DNA from: Puniceicoccales bacterium
GTDB lineage: Bacteria > Verrucomicrobiota > Verrucomicrobiia > Opitutales > UBA953
Reading direction: 5' to 3'
Assembly (NCBI GenBank): GCA_031280235.1
Contig: JAITHA010000021.1
Coordinates: 1 to 47,765, forward strand
Length of the DNA stretch: 47,765 nt
The translations under genes and the position numbers were made by a program. The notes beneath the pieces are model-generated. The model searched no databases, was not told the origin of the DNA, and was given only the letters and a program-made list of their open reading frames with translations. Positions 17,428 through 25,193 of the stretch are shown here, one piece after another. Position 1 is the stretch's first letter; each line of letters starts with the position of its first letter.

Positions 17428-19863
17428 TTATTTCTTCTTTTTCACCAAAACCGTGTCCGCAGCTTTTTGCTTTGGCTTACTAGCATCACTTTTCTTATTT
17501 GCCGGGGCCGGTTTGCGCTTCTTCCGCTTGGAACCCGGCTCAGAGTAATAGCGACCGTAGGCGCGATCATCCGCGTTGGTGTAGTAGCGGACGGAGCTCA
17601 TGCCGATTTGGTTGAGAACACCTCCGAAGATGGGAATCTTTGTTTCCCTCAAACGATTGAGGCTGGCCGCGATAAAGCGTTTTCTAACGGAGTTGAAACG
17701 AATCACATACAGAATGCCATCCACCTTGGGGATGAGGTTGAGCACATCACTGACAGCGCCAATCGGCGGCGAGTCCACGAGAATACGGTCGTAGCAAGAA
17801 CGCAATGTCAGGAGCATTTCTGCAAATTCCGGGCTGTTGAGCCAACGCATCGGATCCTCACCCCTGCGTATTTTCCCGGCAGGCAAGATGTCGAGATTCT
17901 TGACAAACTCGTAGTGAATGGCTTTTTCCAAGGTGCAGGTGCCGCGCAGGTGGGGTAAAATGCCCTGCGTTTCGTTCAGTTGGAGAGTCTCGGCGACAAC
18001 GGGCATGCGCAAGTCGGCGTCGACAACCAAAACGCGTTCGCCCTGCCGCGCATACATCATCGCCAAGTTAGTTGTGACAAATGACTTCCCCTCGCTTGGC
18101 GAAGTGCTGGTAGTGAGAAGGACGCGTGCCCTTTTAGCCGTCTCATTGATTTTCAATGCTGAGAAAAGAGAACGAAACGCCTCCGTTGTTGCGATATCCT
18201 TGCCTGTCGAGATGAGCTTAGCCTTAGCGTATGCATCGCGGCGACGAACTGTTGGCAGGATGCCGATGAGTTGAAGCCTGAGAAAACGCTCAATGTCGTC
18301 GACGGATTTCACGCGGTCGTCGAGAGTGGCGAGGGCGAAAACAAGGGCGAGGCCCAATGCCACGCCGGCGAGGAGGCCGAGGCCACCACCTTTCCAATAG
18401 TCTTTGTTGATGGCTTTCATCTGAACGAGACGTGCCTCTTCTTGAACGGCGATGTTGAGGAGCTGTGCACCCGTATGCCGCAAGCGCTCCGCTTCGAAGG
18501 CGGTACGCATTGCACGACGCTGCACCTCTTTCTCCTCAATCAGGCGGCGCACTTCTGTATATTCGTACTGAGCTTTTTGCAATTTCTCTCCGTCCTCGAT
18601 GACTTTGTCTCTTTCTTTTTTGGCGAGCTCCACTCGGCCTTCGGCAAGAGTCAACTCCTCCTTAAGTCTTGATTCCGCGTCCAAGACGGCACGCTCGAGA
18701 GCAGCCTCTTGCGATTGCAGCCTTCGACGCATCGCTTTGACTGATGCGTGCTCTTCGGTGTAGCGCTCAAGGAGCGCTGCGATGTCTGCCTTTAGCGTGT
18801 TGACCTGCCCAGCGCTATAAAGCACGTCGCTGACTTGGGCAATTTCCCGAAAGGACTCTTTGAGCCCTTCTGTTTGCTTGGTTCTCTTAATTTCTTCGAT
18901 TCGAGCGAGCACCTCTTTTCGTTCACCGTGCTCGGATTCTCGCAGGCGGACTTTAGCCTCGGCTTCCGTCAACAACAAAGCCTGACGGCCCGTCAATTCA
19001 TCGCGTACGAGCAGCTGCGGATATTGGGAGAGAATCTCGTTCCTCCGCCGATGCAGATCGCTCATCTGTCTCTCGGCATTGTCAAGTTCCGTCGCCGAAT
19101 GGTCCAAGGATTTGCCTGTCAACTTGAGACGGCTTTCATCTGCCTCTTCGCCTATTTCTTTGGCAAAGAGGTTGGCCATTTGGATGGCGATGACTGGATC
19201 TGGGTGGAAGTAAGTCACTTCCACCATCAGAGAACCGCGCTCGGGAACAATGGCCCGACATGCCGTGGCGACTTCTTCTGCTGTGAGTGGCCCGGAGAAG
19301 ACATTCCCAGCCTGATAGGGCTTGAGCACGGCATCGCGCAATTCAGTATCCATGTTCTTCAACACTCGCCTCACGACCGAGGAGCCTTTCATTATCGAAA
19401 CTTGTGTGTTCAAATCTTCCTGTGAACCAATGCCTTCGCTATCGATGTTCACAGAGCCACCAGTCAGGGCTGCCGTCGAGTAAGAACGGCGGAAGAGCCG
19501 CAACTTGGAAGACGCCATGTACTCCGGGGTGCGGTTGGCGATATATATCACACCACAAAGACAGCCGGTTAGGACGAAGAAGAAGAGTATCAGCCAGCGC
19601 TCGCGAATCATGAGCAGGTAGTCGCGCAGGGAATGAGCAGCAGTCGCCCCTTCAGCTTCGCCGTAGCCATGGTAATCTTCCTTCCCGTAGCCTCCGTACG
19701 ATGCCCCTTTGCCGTAACCGCCATAATTGCCGTGGCCGTAACCGCCATAATTGCCGTAGCCACCATAACCACCGTAATTTCCGTAGTTATTATGGACACC
19801 ATAGGCCTCTGGCTCCGAATGCTCGGAAGACGGCGGTGCATGATTTTCGTTTTTTTTCGACAT
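17428..19863 (-). CDS. Wzc-type polysaccharide co-polymerase / tyrosine autokinase with Gly/Tyr-rich N-terminus
   Basis: This 811-residue inner-membrane protein controls exopolysaccharide chain length and export. A Wzz-type domain is flanked by two membrane segments (about residues 88-108 and 491-511), with a long coiled-coil periplasmic part between them (ERQMSDLHRRR, EEHASVKAMRRRLQSQEAAL). The cytoplasmic BY-kinase domain has Walker A TSTSPSEGKSFVTTN (about 583-597), Walker A' VLVVDADLRMP and Walker B ILVDSPPIGAVSD. The C-terminus has a modest tyrosine set (RYYTNADDRAYGRYYSEP) and then a lysine-rich tail. The odd feature is residues 21-67: 13 tyrosines in 47 residues, mostly as YGG and YGN units, placed before the first membrane segment and so predicted cytoplasmic. 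BY-kinases normally carry their tyrosine cluster only at the C-terminus. The export lipoprotein and beta-barrel genes lie immediately upstream. Confidence 0.93.
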   Translation of the reverse strand: MSKKNENHAPPSSEHSEPEAYGVHNNYGNYGGYGGYGNYGGYGHGNYGGYGKGASYGGYGKEDYHGYGEAEGATAAHSLRDYLLMIRERWLILFFFVLTGCLCGVIYIANRTPEYMASSKLRLFRRSYSTAALTGGSVNIDSEGIGSQEDLNTQVSIMKGSSVVRRVLKNMDTELRDAVLKPYQAGNVFSGPLTAEEVATACRAIVPERGSLMVEVTYFHPDPVIAIQMANLFAKEIGEEADESRLKLTGKSLDHSATELDNAERQMSDLHRRRNEILSQYPQLLVRDELTGRQALLLTEAEAKVRLRESEHGERKEVLARIEEIKRTKQTEGLKESFREIAQVSDVLYSAGQVNTLKADIAALLERYTEEHASVKAMRRRLQSQEAALERAVLDAESRLKEELTLAEGRVELAKKERDKVIEDGEKLQKAQYEYTEVRRLIEEKEVQRRAMRTAFEAERLRHTGAQLLNIAVQEEARLVQMKAINKDYWKGGGLGLLAGVALGLALVFALATLDDRVKSVDDIERFLRLQLIGILPTVRRRDAYAKAKLISTGKDIATTEAFRSLFSALKINETAKRARVLLTTSTSPSEGKSFVTTNLAMMYARQGERVLVVDADLRMPVVAETLQLNETQGILPHLRGTCTLEKAIHYEFVKNLDILPAGKIRRGEDPMRWLNSPEFAEMLLTLRSCYDRILVDSPPIGAVSDVLNLIPKVDGILYVIRFNSVRKRFIAASLNRLRETKIPIFGGVLNQIGMSSVRYYTNADDRAYGRYYSEPGSKRKKRKPAPANKKSDASKPKQKAADTVLVKKKK

Positions 19864-19927
19864 CTTGAGTGAGTAGTATTACAGCCCTCTGCGGTGGGAA
19901 GAAGTGTACGATTATTTGCGGCCGTGG

Positions 19928-20548
19928 TTAGTAAAGACTTTCAGAGACATATATCCTGTCTCCTTCCTTGAGTGGGAAATCCTGAACATTCCCTTTTACG
20001 AGGTCATCATAATCGATGATATAAGTCTCGATCTGACCATTCTCTTCACGCAACAACTTGATGCCGCTCTTGGAACCTCTTGGAGAAATATCTCCCGCGA
20101 GAGAGAGAGCAGACATGAAAGTGATACCACCCAACTCATGCCTAAGCTCAACAGGGCCCGGCCTCACGACAAAACCGAAAAACGTTACATATCTCGGTCT
20201 TGTGCTATCAATACGCACAACGACTGTGGGATTTTTAAGAAACTTCTGGTAGATACTTTCCACCTTTACCTTGATTTCATCGAGCGTCATGCCCTCGACT
20301 TTCAAGAGCTGGTCATACATTTTCAGCTGTATCTCCCCCTTACTGGAGACGAGCAGCGCGTTCGTGGAGAGATCCGACTCGCCATGGAAGTCCAACGAGA
20401 CCCTGTCCCCCGGTCTCACCCGGTAGTTGTGCTTATTCTCGGCTTCGCCAGCTGGCGGATAGCGCGTTGACGTACAAGCCGTCAGTGAAAAGCAGAGCAG
20501 GCAGGCAAATAAGACATTCCTAAGAATTGAGTTACTTGAGTATCGCAT
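19928..20548 (-). CDS. Polysaccharide export lipoprotein (Wza/OPX family)
   Basis: The 206-residue protein has a signal peptide ending in the lipobox SLTAC (Cys25), then a poly_export domain (NYRVRPGDRVSLDFHGESDL, about residues 40-60) and a SLBB-like part (TFFGFVVRPGPVELRHELGG). It should form or contact the outer-membrane exit for exopolysaccharide. It is shorter than classical Wza (about 380 residues): only one SLBB-like domain is visible and there is no C-terminal amphipathic pore helix. The adjacent beta-barrel protein may therefore supply the outer-membrane channel, as proposed for OPX-barrel partnerships. The kinase gene starts 64 bp downstream in the same direction. Confidence 0.93.
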   Translation of the reverse strand: MRYSSNSILRNVLFACLLCFSLTACTSTRYPPAGEAENKHNYRVRPGDRVSLDFHGESDLSTNALLVSSKGEIQLKMYDQLLKVEGMTLDEIKVKVESIYQKFLKNPTVVVRIDSTRPRYVTFFGFVVRPGPVELRHELGGITFMSALSLAGDISPRGSKSGIKLLREENGQIETYIIDYDDLVKGNVQDFPLKEGDRIYVSESLY

Positions 20549-20597
20549 ATTCTTGATAGGAAGAAAGATAAAATGTTTTCGAACCTATGGCACGGTA

Positions 20598-21854
20598 TCA
20601 GTATTTGAACTTGGCCGAGAATTCCACCAAGTTGGCGCCATAGCCCTGAAACCTGTGCAAACCTTTGGAGTCGACCCCAAGGAAGCGGTACCCGAGGCTA
20701 AGCTGCCAGTACTTGTTGGCGACGTAGCTAAAGCCCGTGCCCACGGAGTAAACGTGATCCTCGCGATCCACTGGCTTGTTGAAATCCTGATAGGCATAGG
20801 AAGCCGTAAGGAGCCAATGCCAGCGAGAAAAGAGACTGACCTGCGTACCAATGTTCACAAAAGTGTTCGTCAAATCTTGGGCCTGCCCACCAACTTGGAA
20901 ACGACGCCCCGCAATCACTGACAAGCGCATGCGCGAGGAAACTTGGTAATTGGCGTTCAAACTGAAGTTAAAATTGGAACGCGTATAGTTGTCATCCGCA
21001 GCAGCGCCAAAAGTGCCGTTCCCGAGCTGGTCCAAGCTGTAGGAGCGCCCGTGCGTCTGGAGGAAACTGTAACCGACATCTGCGCGAACATTCAGCCGCT
21101 GGGAGACGTCACCTTTGATGTTCAGGCCGAAGTAATACTGGTCCATCGTGCCGGGGTCTTGAAACCAGTAGGAGCCAGTGCCGCTTTGGCTCTCGTTCTC
21201 GTGGATATCGGAGTAAGTGTAGGTAAAAGACAGACCAGCTTGGATTTTTTCAGTCATCGCATAGCTCAGCGAAATTGGCACCGAGTGCCCCTCCCTGTCG
21301 TTAAAGAACTGGCGGAAGTCCTCAAAGTGCTCTTGGGAATAGCGGTAGCCTGTGTTGAAGGAAAACTTGGTCGAAAATTGATAACTGAGATCCACGTTGG
21401 CACCCAACTCGTAGCGGTGGACGATGTCGCCGACAGCGTAAATGATGTTGTCGTTTTGGGCGCTCTGCCGGAAGGAACCGCTGATCCCCAAGCGTAAGCG
21501 CTTCTTGGGGTCGAAGGTGTAGGAGACGAACGCATCTGCGATTTGCGTGCTCATGTCGTCGTGTTCGATGTAGTTCTGAAATGTCTCCCTGAAAACAAGA
21601 TTGAACTGATTGATGCTGTCGCGCCCAGTCTCGAGGTGGATGCCGATGACGCCCGTCGCGAGGGTATCAGTGACTCGTTTTTTCGACGCGAAAATGTTGT
21701 CGGAATAAGCAAAACCTCCTTCCGCAGTGACGTATAGCAGCGAGTTATTCCCAAACTGAAGAAGGGGGGAATCAGCTTTAGCTTTGATACTACCGAGCAA
21801 TGGCACCATTGCCACCAGCCCAAGTATCGTTGTTGCCTGTGTAGTTGCTCTCAT
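20598..21854 (-). CDS. Outer-membrane beta-barrel protein (BBP2-like) of the exopolysaccharide module
   Basis: This 418-residue protein has a signal peptide (MRATTQATTILGLVAMVPLL, cleavage near KAKA) and a mature part made of alternating hydrophobic strands with aromatic girdles, such as YRYSQEHFEDFRQFFNDREG and WQLSLGYRFLGVDSKGL. It ends in FSAKFKY, an outer-membrane C-terminal signal. The pattern fits the putative beta-barrel porin 2 family (BBP2), often next to exopolysaccharide export genes. It would act in the outer membrane, probably as the polysaccharide channel partner of the short OPX lipoprotein encoded 49 bp downstream. A GTG at 21872 is possible; ATG 21854 gives a better signal peptide. 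Confidence 0.82.
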   Translation of the reverse strand: MRATTQATTILGLVAMVPLLGSIKAKADSPLLQFGNNSLLYVTAEGGFAYSDNIFASKKRVTDTLATGVIGIHLETGRDSINQFNLVFRETFQNYIEHDDMSTQIADAFVSYTFDPKKRLRLGISGSFRQSAQNDNIIYAVGDIVHRYELGANVDLSYQFSTKFSFNTGYRYSQEHFEDFRQFFNDREGHSVPISLSYAMTEKIQAGLSFTYTYSDIHENESQSGTGSYWFQDPGTMDQYYFGLNIKGDVSQRLNVRADVGYSFLQTHGRSYSLDQLGNGTFGAAADDNYTRSNFNFSLNANYQVSSRMRLSVIAGRRFQVGGQAQDLTNTFVNIGTQVSLFSRWHWLLTASYAYQDFNKPVDREDHVYSVGTGFSYVANKYWQLSLGYRFLGVDSKGLHRFQGYGANLVEFSAKFKY

Positions 21855-21890
21855 CTTTGTAGTCTTGTGCACTGTAAGTTGCTTAAAAAC

Positions 21891-21921
21891 ATTATTCTCG
21901 CACGGTTGTGTTCGTTTTCAA
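21891..21921 (-). promoter_or_regulatory. Candidate promoter of the exopolysaccharide operon
   Basis: On the minus strand, TTGAAA (21921-21916) is followed after 19 bp by AATAAT (21896-21891), a five-of-six match to a -10 box. Initiation near 21884 would give a leader of about 30 nt before ATG 21854. The spacing is longer than the ideal 17 bp, so this is only a candidate. No terminator separates it from the upstream nadK gene, so read-through is also possible. Confidence 0.3.
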
Positions 21922-22037
21922 CCAGCGCTTGGGAGGCACTCTGAACAATCTCCCCAGTCACGCAAGTAAAAACCCTCCGTTAAAGATCACATTTTTACCA
22001 ATGGGAACAAGGGGGAACACGATTCGTGGCGCATTAC

Positions 22038-22871
22038 TCAAGCCCAACGCAGCTTGTTGCGCAAGACTTTGAAGTGGGAGATTGTTGGTGGTTGAATGAG
22101 TCTGATCTTATTCACTGCAAGGGAGATTCGTAGCGGGAAACAACTTGCCGTCGCCTGAAAATGCGGTGTGCCATCGGCCACGACGTCCAGCCTTAAGTCA
22201 GCCCGCCCGGGCTCACGGTCGATGGTGAGTACGCGTTTATCTGAAAAAATCAGCGAGCGATTGGAAAGTGTGTGGGGACATATCGGCGTGAGCGCAAATA
22301 CACCGGCATGGGGTGCTATTAGCGGGCCTCCTGCGGCGAGGTTGTACGCAGTGGAACCGGTGGGCGTCGCCACGATCAAACCATCGCATGGGAAGGCGTT
22401 GACAAACTCATCGTCAAGCGAGACGTGCAGGCGCACCAAGTGCGTGTGTGCCGCCGGACGGATGACGACGTCGTTGAGCGCGATGGTACTGGAGCCGCAC
22501 TGGGACCTGGCCTCCAACAAAACACGCTCCTCCGCCTTGTAGTCGCCGCGCAATACGCCACGCAGGTCTTCTGCCGCGTTTTCCGAATCATAGCAGGCGA
22601 GAAAACCCAGCTTGCCACGGTTGATCCCGAGCACCGGTACGCGCGCCGCCACTGCCTCGGCAACAACGCCCAACAAAGTGCCATCTCCCCCAAGCACGAG
22701 GCACGCATCACAGCCAACGAGTGCGCCTGCGGGAAGGGGATAGGTGGGCGGCAAAACGACCTCCACCCCGGCTCCTTGGGCAACGCTAGCCAGGTCGCCA
22801 GCAAGGCCGTCCACGCCCGGTTTAGTGCGGTTGGCCACGATCGCAAGACGTCGGATGGGTTTGGGTGACAT
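22038..22871 (-). CDS. nadK: NAD kinase
   Basis: The 277-residue enzyme phosphorylates NAD to NADP in the cytoplasm. Diagnostic motifs are present: CLVLGGDGTLLG (about residues 58-69) with the catalytic GGDG, ALNDVVI, and the substrate-binding DGLIVATPTGSTAYNLAAGG. Length and order are normal for bacterial NadK. The frame is open to a TTG at 22880; I chose ATG 22871, which has GGTGAG a few bases upstream, one of the few Shine-Dalgarno-like sequences in the window. The phosphatase gene upstream ends 33 bp away in the same direction, so they are likely cotranscribed. Confidence 0.96.
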   Translation of the reverse strand: MSPKPIRRLAIVANRTKPGVDGLAGDLASVAQGAGVEVVLPPTYPLPAGALVGCDACLVLGGDGTLLGVVAEAVAARVPVLGINRGKLGFLACYDSENAAEDLRGVLRGDYKAEERVLLEARSQCGSSTIALNDVVIRPAAHTHLVRLHVSLDDEFVNAFPCDGLIVATPTGSTAYNLAAGGPLIAPHAGVFALTPICPHTLSNRSLIFSDKRVLTIDREPGRADLRLDVVADGTPHFQATASCFPLRISLAVNKIRLIQPPTISHFKVLRNKLRWA

Positions 22872-22904
22872 GCTCACCAAAGAAGTCCTGAAAGGCAGAA
22901 TGAC

Positions 22905-23348
22905 TCAACGCCTAAACGCAACCCGGCATACATCCAGCAAGGCAAACACAGCCTCTTGCACGCGCGGCAATTGGGTCTCTGGCGGCGCATCATCCGTGTC
23001 GTGGATGTCCCAATATTCCACGCGATCTTCCCAACCGGGATGGAGCCAGCGGAGCATCGCGTAATGCTCGTCGCGCTTGAGGGCGACGATGTGCTGCGCA
23101 GTGGCCAAATCCGTGTTGGATACCTGCTGCGGGTACGTCGCCGTGCACGTGAGCGGGATGCCCCTGGCGCGCAACGCCGCCACTGTGTCCGGCGAGATTC
23201 TGTCGGGGAAATCCTTCACCAAGTATGCCGCCACCCCTCGCGAGAATGCGCGCGCCGCGATACCCTCACGCTCGGCGTAGTAGTTGAAGATTGCCTCGGC
23301 AAAACGGCTGCGATAGTAATTACCTGTGCACAAAAAAAGTACCTTCAT
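22905..23348 (-). CDS. Low-molecular-weight protein tyrosine phosphatase family protein
   Basis: The 147-residue product starts with MKVLFLCTGNYYRSRFAEA, which holds the phosphatase P-loop C-x5-R (Cys7 to Arg13). The length and alpha/beta layout match LMW-PTP / arsenate reductase-like enzymes. The general-acid DP motif usual near residue 120 is not obvious; DIHDTDD is the best candidate. It could dephosphorylate the tyrosine kinase encoded at 17428-19863, as Wzb does for Wzc, but nadK and about 1 kb of other sequence lie between, so this is inference. ATG 23348 was chosen over upstream starts because the P-loop normally begins within ten residues of the N-terminus. Confidence 0.8.
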   Translation of the reverse strand: MKVLFLCTGNYYRSRFAEAIFNYYAEREGIAARAFSRGVAAYLVKDFPDRISPDTVAALRARGIPLTCTATYPQQVSNTDLATAQHIVALKRDEHYAMLRWLHPGWEDRVEYWDIHDTDDAPPETQLPRVQEAVFALLDVCRVAFRR

Positions 23349-23446
23349 GAGGACAAGGCATGGGAAAAACCGCGCCAAAAGGCAATGCGCCGCAAAGCCA
23401 AAACTCATGTTGACCACCCACGCTTCTTCCCCCACCCCTCGCAGCC

Positions 23447-23998
23447 ATGTCAGAAATGAAAGACGTCGCCCTCGTGCTCATCGCACTGTTCACAGTGGGA
23501 ATTGCCGCCACCGCCCTGTCCTTGCGCAACATTGTACACTGCACGTTGCTGTTGACGGTGAGCTGGCTCGGTGTCGCCGCCTTCTTCCTCTGGGCGGAGG
23601 TGCAGTTCGTCGCCTTTGCGCAAGCGCTCGTCTATGCGGGGGCGATTGCGATGGTAGTGCTCTTCGCCGTGCTGCTCACGCGGCGCGACGCACCGGCTGA
23701 CAACGCCATGGCGCGCAAGGCGACCTGGCTGCGTGGCCTCTCTGCGCTCAGCGCAGCCTTGCTCGTCGTCCTCCCCCTCTTTACGGGTATCCTCGCGACG
23801 CCTTTCTCTGGACGCGATTTCCCGTGGCCGGAAGACGGCGCGAAAACCCTGCCCGTCCGGGAAATTGGCCATCAGCTCCTCAGCTCCGCATACGTGCTCC
23901 CGCTGCTCATCACAGGAGTGCTGCTGACGGTGGCCTTGCTCGGCGCGATGGTGATCGCCGCGCCCGCAAGGGCAAATGACGGCGACGGCAAACAATAA
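23447..23998 (+). CDS. nuoJ: NADH-quinone oxidoreductase subunit J-like protein
   Basis: This 183-residue membrane protein has five hydrophobic segments and the NuoJ hallmark AEVQFVAFAQALVYAGAIAM (about residues 50-69), then VVLFAVLLTRRD. NuoJ is a core membrane subunit of complex I. It stands alone here: the phosphatase lies divergently upstream and hemH converges 16 bp downstream, with no nuoI, nuoK or nuoL nearby. Its partners must be elsewhere on the chromosome, or the gene is an orphan. ATG 23447 (MSEMKDV) is chosen; a second ATG three codons in is possible. Confidence 0.9.
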   Translation: MSEMKDVALVLIALFTVGIAATALSLRNIVHCTLLLTVSWLGVAAFFLWAEVQFVAFAQALVYAGAIAMVVLFAVLLTRRDAPADNAMARKATWLRGLSALSAALLVVLPLFTGILATPFSGRDFPWPEDGAKTLPVREIGHQLLSSAYVLPLLITGVLLTVALLGAMVIAAPARANDGDGKQ

Positions 23999-24013
23999 GC
24001 CACGCGGCGCGCA

Positions 24014-25039
24014 TCAAACCCGCCCGTCCCAAAATGCGCGGGCCTCTGCCGCGAGAAAACGCACATACGCCGGGTGCGCATTCAAGCACGGGATCTGCTC
24101 AAAAGACTCTCCACCCGCCTCAAGGAAAGTCTTCCGCCCCTGCATCTGGATTTCCTCCAGCGTCTCTAAGCAATCCGCCGTGAAGGCCGGGCACAGCACC
24201 AAGAGGCGCCTGACACCCTGCGCGGGCAGATTGCGCAACACGACATCCGTGTAAGGGCGGATCCACACCGCGCGCCCAAGGCGCGACTGGAAGGCAATGT
24301 CGCACTTCTCGCGCGGCACACCCGCCGCCCAGGCGAAAGCCTCAAGCGTGGCAAAACACTGGTGGCGGTAATCTCGCGCCTGCAGCGCCACATTTCCGGG
24401 GCAGCAATCCCGCGCCTCATGGCAGTCTGGATAATCGGGAATCTCGCGCCGCAAGTGCCGCAGAGGCACGCCGTGGAAAGAAAAGAGCAGTCGGTCAAAG
24501 GGTCTTCCAAGCCAAAGCTGCGCGGACTCCACAAGCGCCTCGATGTAGCCAGGCGCAGCATAAAACGGCTCATAGATATGCACACGCATACCCGGGGCTT
24601 GGCGCCGCAACTCCTCACGCACACGCACCACCGCCGTCTCGTAGCTCGACATCGCAAAGTGCGGGTATTGCGGGAACACCAGCAAATCCTCCACACCCGC
24701 GCGCACCAGCCCGGCAACCACGTCACGCGTCGATGGCTCCCCATAACGCATCGCCGCAAACACCCCAAGCCCAAGCTCCGCAGCCAAAGCCGCCCGCAAC
24801 TGCTCCGTGAACACCAGCAAGGGCGGACCATCCTTCATCCAGACCTTTTTGTATGCTTCGGCAGACACAGGCGGGCGCTTGCGCAAAATAACTCCGTGCA
24901 GCAAAAGCCACCGCGCCACAGGGTTGCCATCCAGAACGCGCCTGTCCCCAAGAAACTCTCGCAGGTACGCCCGCACATCCTCGACGTCATAGGATTTGGG
25001 AGACCCAAGGTTTAATAACAGCACAGCCCGTTTGCTCAT
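24014..25039 (-). CDS. hemH: Ferrochelatase with a cysteine-rich insert
   Basis: The 341-residue enzyme inserts ferrous iron into protoporphyrin (or coproporphyrin) in heme synthesis. It begins with the typical VLLLNLGSPKS, carries the catalytic-histidine motif LLFSFHGVPLRHL, and has the conserved glutamate in CPAFTADCLETLEEI. Between them is an insert with Cys206, Cys212, Cys213 and Cys228 (CHEARDCC and YRHQC). Ferrochelatases of several bacteria bind an internal [2Fe-2S] cluster through four cysteines in this region, so a cluster is plausible here. The frame is open to 25264 but ATG 25039 starts exactly at the conserved N-terminus. It diverges from the topoisomerase gene across 154 bp. Confidence 0.96.
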   Translation of the reverse strand: MSKRAVLLLNLGSPKSYDVEDVRAYLREFLGDRRVLDGNPVARWLLLHGVILRKRPPVSAEAYKKVWMKDGPPLLVFTEQLRAALAAELGLGVFAAMRYGEPSTRDVVAGLVRAGVEDLLVFPQYPHFAMSSYETAVVRVREELRRQAPGMRVHIYEPFYAAPGYIEALVESAQLWLGRPFDRLLFSFHGVPLRHLRREIPDYPDCHEARDCCPGNVALQARDYRHQCFATLEAFAWAAGVPREKCDIAFQSRLGRAVWIRPYTDVVLRNLPAQGVRRLLVLCPAFTADCLETLEEIQMQGRKTFLEAGGESFEQIPCLNAHPAYVRFLAAEARAFWDGRV

Positions 25040-25193
25040 ATGGTGATACGCAGACCTGCCTCCGCCACTTTGGTTGCCTTCATTTTCTTGCCAAGCAGCC
25101 CCCCCCCTCTCATTGAGGCGCCCCACACTGTCCACAGCCCTCAAAAAACCTTTCAAAACACAACGCCCGCTTGCACACGCGGCATCCAAATCA

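Noticed and set aside
19640-19806. Tandem DNA repeat as an intergenic element
   Set aside because: The repeated CCGCCATAATTGCCGTAG-type sequence is inside the kinase gene and encodes its Gly/Tyr-rich N-terminus.
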